DNA of 10,460 bases from Inquilinus sp. (GTDB taxonomy: Bacteria; Pseudomonadota; Alphaproteobacteria; DSM-16000; Inquilinaceae), in NCBI GenBank assembly GCA_013003675.1, contig JABDIP010000202.1, forward strand, positions 1 through 10,460, given 5' to 3'. Both the position numbers and the translations under genes were made by a program. The notes beneath the pieces are model-generated. The model did no database searches. It was not told where the DNA came from and saw nothing but the letters and a program-made list of their open reading frames with translations. Every line of letters starts with the position of its first letter. Positions within the stretch are counted from its first letter, which is position 1. This document shows, one piece after another, positions 1-4,941 of this stretch.

Positions 1-151
1 GCTGACACCGCGCGAATCGGCCCTGTTGGCGGCGGTGCTGCCCAATCCGCGACGCTGGTCGGCGTCGCGGCCCACCGGGTATATTCGCGGCCGGGCGGGG
101 ACGATCCAAGTCCGCGCCCGGATCATCGCGCCACTGCTCGACTGCCTTTAG
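1..151 (+). CDS. mtgA: MtgA, monofunctional peptidoglycan glycosyltransferase (C-terminal end only)
   Basis: The reading frame starting at base 2 gives 49 residues and ends at TAG 149-151; the rest of the gene lies left of the window. The peptide carries the run ESALLAAVLPNPRRWS followed by a GYIRGRA segment. This matches the end of the GT51 fold in monofunctional transglycosylases, where an L-A-A-V-L-P-N-P motif precedes a final helix rich in Arg. The family polymerises lipid II into glycan strands at the outer face of the inner membrane. Bifunctional class A PBPs carry a related motif but continue into a transpeptidase domain, whereas this protein stops about 35 residues later, which favours MtgA. 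The catalytic Glu and the membrane anchor are outside the window. The gene converges on rne, with 122 bases between the two stop codons. Confidence 0.75.
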   Translation, partial: LTPRESALLAAVLPNPRRWSASRPTGYIRGRAGTIQVRARIIAPLLDCL

Positions 152-163
152 AAGACTGCTGGC

Positions 164-208
164 TAAGAGCCTGACCGGCCCGCACCGGAAAGGTGCAAGC
201 CGCCCAGT
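164..208 (+). repeat. Diverged copy of a palindromic element, 3' of mtgA
   Basis: This 45-base segment starts 13 bases after the mtgA stop. It aligns without gaps to the reverse complement of 8999-9043 at 31 of 45 positions, by hand count. Its core stem is GCACC (182-186) with GGTGC (192-196) around a GGAAA loop. Flanking pairs CGGC/GCCG (176-179 with 199-202) and CTG/CAG (171-173 with 205-207) extend the hairpin, with mismatches between them. Two pairs differ from the other copy on both sides of the stem, so the pairing is kept although the bases changed. It could serve as a 3'-end hairpin of the mtgA transcript. There is no U-run after it. Confidence 0.45.
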
Positions 209-222
209 CTCCACTTCAACGT

Positions 223-243
223 GGCGGATCGAGATCCACCGCC
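223..243 (-). terminator. Possible weak terminator hairpin after rne
   Basis: Thirty bases past the rne stop, on the rne strand, GGAT and ATCC flank a CTCG tetraloop. An outer GGC/GCC pairing is possible with a three-base bulge. No U-run follows, so this would not be a classical intrinsic terminator. Together with the element at 164-208 it is all I can see between mtgA and rne. Confidence 0.25.
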
Positions 244-273
244 CAGATCGCTTAGAGCCGAGCTGGTCTCGAT

Positions 274-2871
274 TTAGCTGTCCAGCACGCGACGCCACCA
301 GCCGCGGCGTGGATTTCTCGGCGTCTGGCCGGCGATTTCGGTTGCCGCCACCGTGGCGTCGGCCGGTTCCTGTTCCGCGTCGGCCGAGCCGTTGCCAGCA
401 TGGGCCGAAACCGGCTCCAGTTCGCGTGCCGGTTCCGGCGCCGGCGGTGCGGGTTCGGCCTTGCCAACCTCGCGGTCGGCGACCGGCGCGGCAACCGCGG
501 CTTCGGCTTCCGCCGTCTTGGCGGTCTTGCGCGGCCGCCGGGCACGCCGCTTGGGCTTGGGCGTCTCCTCGGCCGCTTCCGCCTCAATGTCCGCTGCCGT
601 CACGGGCTGATCTTCTGCGGCCGTGGTTTCCTCCGCAGCGGGCTCCGCCGCCAGCACGCTCGTCTCGGCGGCCGGCTCCGACTGGGCGACGGTGCCCGGC
701 TCGTCGACGGCCGTCTCGTCAGCGGCCTGCTCGCCGGTGCCCGACCGGCGACGCCCGCCGCGTTTGCCGCGCCGCCGCCGGCGCCGTTGGCCATCGCTGT
801 CCTCGGCGGCCTCCACGGCGTCGTCGCGGGTCTCGACAGCAGTGTCTTCCGCCACCGCTTCGCCTGCTTCCTCGCCGTCCGGAGCGGCGATGACGGTCGT
901 CTCCTCGACTGGCGCCTCGTCGTCACGGCGGCGGCGGCCGCGACGCGGTCGACGGCGCCGGCGCGACGACTTCTCTTCGCCGTCCTCGGCGGTCGGCTCG
1001 CCGCTCTCGGCGGCGACGTCCGCCGCCACATCGGCCTCGTCCTCATCGACGTCGAACTTGATCCGCGTAGCGTCGATGGCCGGTCTGGTGCCGAGATCTT
1101 CCTCTTCGCCGCGCGCGCGCGTGGTCCGCAAGCGGTAATCGGGGGCGATCAGGCTGTCGTCGTCGGCGATCAGCACGTCAAATCGATATCGTTGCTCGAT
1201 CTCGGTCAACGCGGCGCGCTTGTCGTTGAGGATGTACATCGCAATACGGGTCGGCAAGGCGACCTCGATCTCCGCCGAACGCTGGCGAATGCCTTCCTCT
1301 TCGATGGCCCGCAGCACATGCAGTGCCGCCGAACTCACCGAGCGGACCAGCCCGCTGCCCTGGCATTGCGAACAGGTCTCGAAATGGGTCTCGATCAAGC
1401 TTGGCCGCAGGCGCTGACGCGACATCTCCAGCAGGCCGAACGGGCTGATGCGGCCGATCTGGATGCGCGCGCGATCATGCCGCAGGGCATCCTTCAGCCG
1501 CCGCTCGACCGCGTTGATATGGCGGTCCTGCTCCATGTCGATGAAGTCGATGACGATCAGTCCGGCCAGATCGCGCAGACGAAGCTGTCGCGCCACCTCG
1601 TCCGCCGCTTCCAAATTGGTGCGGTAGGCGGTCTCCTCGATGTTGCGCTCCCGAGTCGAGCGGCCCGAGTTGACGTCGATGGCGACCAGCGCCTCGGTCG
1701 GGTTGATGACGATGTAGCCGCCCGAGCGCAATTGGACGGTTGCGCTGTGCATCGCGTCGATCTGCGATTCGATCTGATAGCGATGGAACAGCGGGATCGT
1801 CTCGTCCTTGTACGGCTGGACTTTCCGGGCATGCGAAGGGACCAGCATCCGCATGAATTCCTTGGCGGTGCGATAGCCCTCGTCGCCGGCGACGTGGATT
1901 TCCTCGATATCCTTGGAGTGGAGGTCGCGGATGGCCCGCTTGATCAGATTGGCTTCCTCGTGGATGAGGGTCGGCGCCGTCGACTGCAGCGTCGTCTCGC
2001 GGATCGAATCCCACAGCCGCAAGAGGTAGTCGAGGTCGCGCTTGATCTCGGTCTTGGTCCGTTCCAGCCCGGCGGTCCGCACGATGACCGCCATGCCCTC
2101 CGGCAATTCGAGCTCATCGAGGATCGCCTTCATCCGCTTGCGTTCTTTCGGATTGGCGATCTTGCGCGAGATGCCGCCGCCACGCGGGGTGTTGGGCATC
2201 AGCACGCAATAGCGCCCGGCGAGCGACAGGAAGGTGGTCAGCGCCGCTCCCTTGTTGCCGCGCTCTTCCTTGGTGACCTGCACCAGCATGATCTGCCGGC
2301 GCTTGACCACCTCCTGGATCTTGTAGCTGCGTCGATTGCGGGTAGCGTTGCGGCTGCGCGTCTCTTCCACCTCGTCGCCGCCGACCGTCTCGATGGAGCG
2401 GTCCTCGACCACTGAGCCGCCGTTGCCGTCCGCGGGCGGGTTGTCGCCCTCGTCGGAAGCGTCGGCCTCCGCGGCCTCCCGCTCGGTGCTCAGGAACTCG
2501 GCATTGTCATCGCTGTCGCGCGGATCGTGCAGCGGGTCGGCCGTCGCGTCGCCTTCGGCGCCTCCATTGCTCTCGGCAACGGAGCGGGCCCGCTCATCGG
2601 CCAACAGCGCCTCGCGGTCGCTGATCGGGATGCGGAAATAGTCGGGGTGGATTTCCGAGAAGGCCAGGAAACCGTGGCGGTTGCCGCCATATTCAACGAA
2701 CGCCGCCTGCAGCGACGGTTCGACGCGGGTTACCTTGGCAAGGTAGATATTGCCTTTGAGCTGTTTCCTGCTGGCACTCTCGAAATCGAATTCTTCTAAA
2801 CGATTGCCGTCTACGACAACGACCCGGGTTTCTTCCGGATGTGTCGCATCGACTAACATCCTCTTAGCCAT
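274..2871 (-). CDS. rne: Ribonuclease E
   Basis: This 865-residue endoribonuclease is the core of the RNA degradosome; it matures rRNA and tRNA and starts mRNA decay. The ATG start follows a good Shine-Dalgarno, GAGGA (2878-2882). Residues about 35-90 and 180-220 form an S1 RNA-binding domain (GNIYLAKV, AAFVEYG, GFLAFSEIH), interrupted by a very acidic insert at about 91-178. The 5'-sensor region and DNase I-like catalytic region follow. The magnesium-binding aspartates are D399 (AIDVNSG) and D442 (VIDFIDM), and the Zn-link is C500-x-x-C503. From about 590 on, the protein is low complexity: acidic Ala/Glu stretches alternate with Arg-rich patches (about 637-649, 696-709, 772-782) that should bind RNA. 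It ends in GWWRR (857-861), which is the PNPase-binding micro-domain known from Caulobacter RNase E. Neighbours are convergent mtgA and divergent amiC. RNase G is unlikely because of the long C-terminal scaffold. Confidence 0.96.
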   Translation of the reverse strand: MAKRMLVDATHPEETRVVVVDGNRLEEFDFESASRKQLKGNIYLAKVTRVEPSLQAAFVEYGGNRHGFLAFSEIHPDYFRIPISDREALLADERARSVAESNGGAEGDATADPLHDPRDSDDNAEFLSTEREAAEADASDEGDNPPADGNGGSVVEDRSIETVGGDEVEETRSRNATRNRRSYKIQEVVKRRQIMLVQVTKEERGNKGAALTTFLSLAGRYCVLMPNTPRGGGISRKIANPKERKRMKAILDELELPEGMAVIVRTAGLERTKTEIKRDLDYLLRLWDSIRETTLQSTAPTLIHEEANLIKRAIRDLHSKDIEEIHVAGDEGYRTAKEFMRMLVPSHARKVQPYKDETIPLFHRYQIESQIDAMHSATVQLRSGGYIVINPTEALVAIDVNSGRSTRERNIEETAYRTNLEAADEVARQLRLRDLAGLIVIDFIDMEQDRHINAVERRLKDALRHDRARIQIGRISPFGLLEMSRQRLRPSLIETHFETCSQCQGSGLVRSVSSAALHVLRAIEEEGIRQRSAEIEVALPTRIAMYILNDKRAALTEIEQRYRFDVLIADDDSLIAPDYRLRTTRARGEEEDLGTRPAIDATRIKFDVDEDEADVAADVAAESGEPTAEDGEEKSSRRRRRPRRGRRRRDDEAPVEETTVIAAPDGEEAGEAVAEDTAVETRDDAVEAAEDSDGQRRRRRRGKRGGRRRSGTGEQAADETAVDEPGTVAQSEPAAETSVLAAEPAAEETTAAEDQPVTAADIEAEAAEETPKPKRRARRPRKTAKTAEAEAAVAAPVADREVGKAEPAPPAPEPARELEPVSAHAGNGSADAEQEPADATVAATEIAGQTPRNPRRGWWRRVLDS

Positions 2872-2883
2872 TTCTTGTCCTCA

Positions 2884-2929
2884 TGACACGGAAGGCGGCG
2901 CGCGCGACTTACGCGCCGACGACGTGTCA
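2884..2929 (-). promoter_or_regulatory. rne 5' leader hairpin abutting the ribosome binding site
   Basis: TGACACG (2884-2890) pairs perfectly with CGTGTCA (2923-2929). Inside it, CGGCGCG (2896-2902) pairs perfectly with CGCGCCG (2912-2918), leaving a 9-base loop and a 5/4-base internal loop. On the rne strand the hairpin ends one base before the GAGGA Shine-Dalgarno (2878-2882), which is 6 bases from the ATG. E. coli rne mRNA is autoregulated by RNase E acting on leader hairpins. A similar role here is an inference; control by occluding the ribosome site is the alternative. Confidence 0.5.
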
Positions 2930-3325
2930 CTTGTTGAGCGAAGCTCTCGACGGGCCATCCGGTGTCGGCGAGATCGGCGCTTCTTCAGCAGCCTGACCGC
3001 CCCGGCTCATTACCCGCCGGGCCCAGCCCCGTTTCCAGGCCCGAACCGGCTCCGTGTTTAACCGTTTAACCGCGTCGCCGTTTCAATAACCCCAAAGCCC
3101 TCGCCTCTGGCGATCCTACTCTGGGATTCAATTGACGACCGTCCTGACGCAGAACGCGTCGGGCCAATCCGTCAACGGTAGCTTCCTGCTGGACGATCGG
3201 TGCGGACCCGCATAGCGAGCAGAACACACCGACCGCACGGAACGCGATCAGTCGCCTCTGCAACATAGCGACGGGCGCGGCCGACGACAATGGCCGATTT
3301 GACGCGCCGCCCGTGAGCGGCATCG

Positions 3326-3341
3326 TTAACCAAACACTAAC
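3326..3341 (+). promoter_or_regulatory. CtrA-like box upstream of amiC
   Basis: TTAA (3326-3329), seven bases, then CTAAC (3337-3341). The alphaproteobacterial cell-cycle regulator CtrA binds TTAA-N7-TTAAC, so this site differs at one base of the second half. It lies 88 bases before the amiC ATG, in the AT-richer part of the intergenic region. A cell-cycle control of the amidase would make sense, since amidases split septal peptidoglycan. A chance match cannot be excluded. Confidence 0.4.
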
Positions 3342-3371
3342 GACCGCGTGAGATCGTGCCTGACCTTTTCA

Positions 3372-3391
3372 ATTGAAGTGTTTGATTCAAT
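3372..3391 (+). promoter_or_regulatory. Inverted repeat and possible promoter region of amiC
   Basis: ATTGAA (3372-3377) and TTCAAT (3386-3391) form a perfect 6-base inverted repeat with an 8-base spacer, possibly an operator. TTGAAG (3373-3378) could act as a -35 element, but the hexamer 17 bases on (AATTAG, 3396-3401) is a poor -10. A GANTC site, the target of the CcrM methylase in many alphaproteobacteria, overlaps the right arm at 3384-3388. Confidence 0.25.
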
Positions 3392-3429
3392 GTGCAATTA
3401 GGTGGGTTGGCCGATTGAGGTTAACGGGA

Positions 3430-4710
3430 ATGATACGCGGTTTGCGCGTCGCATCTCTGGTGTTCGCCACCGCGCTTGCCTGGTGCGGGCTGGCGCCGCT
3501 CGCTGGCGTTGACGACGCTTGGGCGCAGGATACCGCGTCGGCAGTGGTTCCGACTCTGTCCCCTCCCGGCGCGGCATCGGCCGCGTCCGGTGTCCGTCCG
3601 GCCGTATTGTCGGTCCGGATCGGCGACCACGGCAGCAAGACCCGTTTCGTGCTGGAGATGACGGCGGCCGCCGACTTTCGCATCTTCGCCCTTGAGAACC
3701 CACACCGTATGGTGGTCGACTTCGCCGCCGGCGACTGGCGCGCCACGAGCGCCCGGCAGCCGGTCGGTCTGATCACCGGCCACCGCTACGGGCGGCAGCA
3801 GGGGGGCGCGTTGCGCGTCGTCCTCGATCTTGCCGGTCCGGCCGACATCGTCGACAGCTTCTACCTGCCGGCCGCCGGCGCGACACCCTATCGCTTCGTG
3901 CTCGATCTCGTCCCGACGACACCGCCGGGCTCGACCGGACGCAGCGGTTCGGCGTCGGTGGCGCCGGCCGCGCTCAGCGTGCCTTTGCCGCCCCGTCGGC
4001 CGGCACCGGCCGTCGAGCGGCGCATCGTCGCCATCGATCCCGGGCATGGCGGCATCGATCCCGGAGCCATCGGCGCCAGCGGGTTGCGGGAGAAGGAACT
4101 GACCCTCGACATCGCCCGCCGGGTGAAGGCGCGGCTGGAGGCGACCGGACGGTACACCGTCGTCCTGACCCGCGAGGGGGATGAGTTTCTCCGTCTGCCG
4201 GAGCGGGTGCGCCGGGCGCGCGCCTCCGGTGCCGACCTGCTGCTGTCACTGCACGCCGACTCGATCGGCAACCCCACCTTCCGTGGCGCCTCGGTCTACA
4301 CCTTGTCCGACGTCGCCAGCGACCGCCAGGCCGAGATGCTGGCGCAGCGGGAGAACCGCGCCGATGCATTGGCCGGCATCGCCCTCGACCCGGTCGACGA
4401 TGTCACCGCGTCGATCCTCATCGATCTTGCCCAGCGGCACACCCAGAACGAGTCGAACGGGGTCGCGCAGAAGGTGGTTGAAGCCCTGGCAGACGCGACG
4501 CCGCTGATCGGCACGCCGCACCGCTATGCCGGCTTTGCCGTGCTCAAGGCGCCGGACGTGCCATCGGTTCTGGTCGAGCTGGGCTATCTGTCGAACCGTC
4601 GCGAAGAGACGCAACTCCGCTCCGCCGCCCATCGCGCGGGACTGGCGGCGGCGTTGGCTGAGGCGATCGACGCTTATTTCGATTGGCGCGACCCGCAGCG
4701 AAGAAGCTAG
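3430..4710 (+). CDS. amiC: N-acetylmuramoyl-L-alanine amidase, AMIN plus Amidase_3 domains
   Basis: A periplasmic zinc amidase of 426 residues that cuts the amide bond between N-acetylmuramic acid and the stem peptide, as needed for daughter-cell separation. I chose ATG 3430: GAGG (3417-3420) precedes it, and a signal peptide begins at once, with an Ala-x-Ala cleavage site after residue 32 (AWA before QD). The same frame is open from a TTG at 3373, which would add 19 residues ahead of the signal peptide and is unlikely. An AMIN domain (about 57-161) targets such enzymes to the septal wall. A Pro-rich linker (about 162-197) leads to the Amidase_3 domain (198-416). Zinc ligands are H206 (DPGHGG), E221 (REKEL) and H275 (LSLHAD); the catalytic Glu is E383 (VELGYLSN). 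All are present, so it should be active. mrcA follows 231 bases downstream on the same strand. Confidence 0.92.
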   Translation: MIRGLRVASLVFATALAWCGLAPLAGVDDAWAQDTASAVVPTLSPPGAASAASGVRPAVLSVRIGDHGSKTRFVLEMTAAADFRIFALENPHRMVVDFAAGDWRATSARQPVGLITGHRYGRQQGGALRVVLDLAGPADIVDSFYLPAAGATPYRFVLDLVPTTPPGSTGRSGSASVAPAALSVPLPPRRPAPAVERRIVAIDPGHGGIDPGAIGASGLREKELTLDIARRVKARLEATGRYTVVLTREGDEFLRLPERVRRARASGADLLLSLHADSIGNPTFRGASVYTLSDVASDRQAEMLAQRENRADALAGIALDPVDDVTASILIDLAQRHTQNESNGVAQKVVEALADATPLIGTPHRYAGFAVLKAPDVPSVLVELGYLSNRREETQLRSAAHRAGLAAALAEAIDAYFDWRDPQRRS

Positions 4711-4712
4711 CT

Positions 4713-4740
4713 TTGTTGAGGGTTAAGGGTTGAGAGTTGG
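4713..4740 (+). repeat. Four imperfect 7-base tandem units after amiC
   Basis: The stretch just past the amiC stop divides into TTGTTGA, GGGTTAA, GGGTTGA and GAGTTGG. The units share a GTTGA-like core at exact 7-base spacing. It is short and imperfect, and no function is suggested by the context. Confidence 0.35.
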
Positions 4741-4744
4741 CCGA

Positions 4745-4764
4745 CCACGGGCACGTGACCGTGG
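4745..4764 (+). terminator. Hairpin after amiC, possible terminator
   Basis: CCACGG (4745-4750) and CCGTGG (4759-4764) form a perfect 6-base stem around an 8-base loop that contains CACGTG. A second, weaker stem follows: CCGGC with GCCGG around TAGTATC, at about 4780-4797. Neither is followed by a U-run, so termination, if any, would be inefficient or Rho-dependent. Another use, for example in RNA stability, is equally possible. Confidence 0.3.
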
Positions 4765-4833
4765 CCAGGCATGCGACCGCCGGCTAGTATCGCCGGTCCC
4801 TGCCGCCCGGCCGGGGCCATTCGAGGGTCACAA

Positions 4834-4861
4834 TTGACCGTTAATCAATCCCTGGTTTGAT
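4834..4861 (+). promoter_or_regulatory. Candidate sigma-70-type promoter for mrcA
   Basis: TTGACC (4834-4839) and TTTGAT (4856-4861) are separated by 16 bases, matching the -35 and -10 consensus at 5 of 6 and 4 of 6 positions. They lie in an AT-rich island (4829-4861) of otherwise GC-rich DNA, 80 bases before the mrcA ATG. If real, mrcA has its own promoter besides any read-through from amiC. Confidence 0.35.
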
Positions 4862-4941
4862 CGGGCCCAAGCGTCCAGGAGGCCGCCAACCGGCGTTGCC
4901 CGGGACCCCCGCCCGATGTCGTCATCAGCGTCGGAACCGTC

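Larger units (their letters stand above)
2872..3429. other. Gene-free divergent intergenic region between rne and amiC
   Basis: No convincing gene is seen in these 558 bases. The rne-proximal part (2884-3025) can fold into several hairpins on the rne strand: the one at 2884-2929, and CCCGGC (3001-3006) with GCCGGG (3016-3021). This fits the long structured leaders known for rne in other bacteria. A tandem repeat of GTTTAACC lies at 3056-3071. On the rne strand a TTGAAA (3086 to 3081) lies 16-18 bases before it, as a weak possible -35. The stretch 3090-3320 shows no motif that I can name. The amiC-proximal part (3322-3400) is clearly AT-richer and holds a CtrA-like box and a small inverted repeat. 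GANTC sites occur at 3125-3129 and 3384-3388. Confidence 0.6.

Noticed and set aside
925..963. Simple-sequence CGG-rich tract inside rne as a repeat locus
   Set aside because: It is explained by the Arg-rich RNA-binding patch of RNase E (residues about 637-649).
400..2415. Long open frame of 671 codons on the + strand, antisense to rne
   Set aside because: It is a high-GC shadow frame: the translation is low complexity with no family resemblance, while the - strand gives a complete RNase E with catalytic motifs.
3066..3323. 85-codon open frame on the - strand in the rne/amiC intergenic region
   Set aside because: It has no recognisable family, third-position GC is lower than in the real genes, and it lies in the likely rne promoter and leader. 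I could not support it as a gene, although it is the only candidate there.
3373..3429. TTG start of amiC at 3373
   Set aside because: It would place 19 residues before a well-formed signal peptide, whereas ATG 3430 has GAGG at a suitable distance and starts directly at the signal peptide.
4720..4733. Telomere-like GGGTTAA/GGGTTGA motif
   Set aside because: There are only two adjacent units with this pattern in a bacterial chromosome; this is coincidence rather than a telomere.
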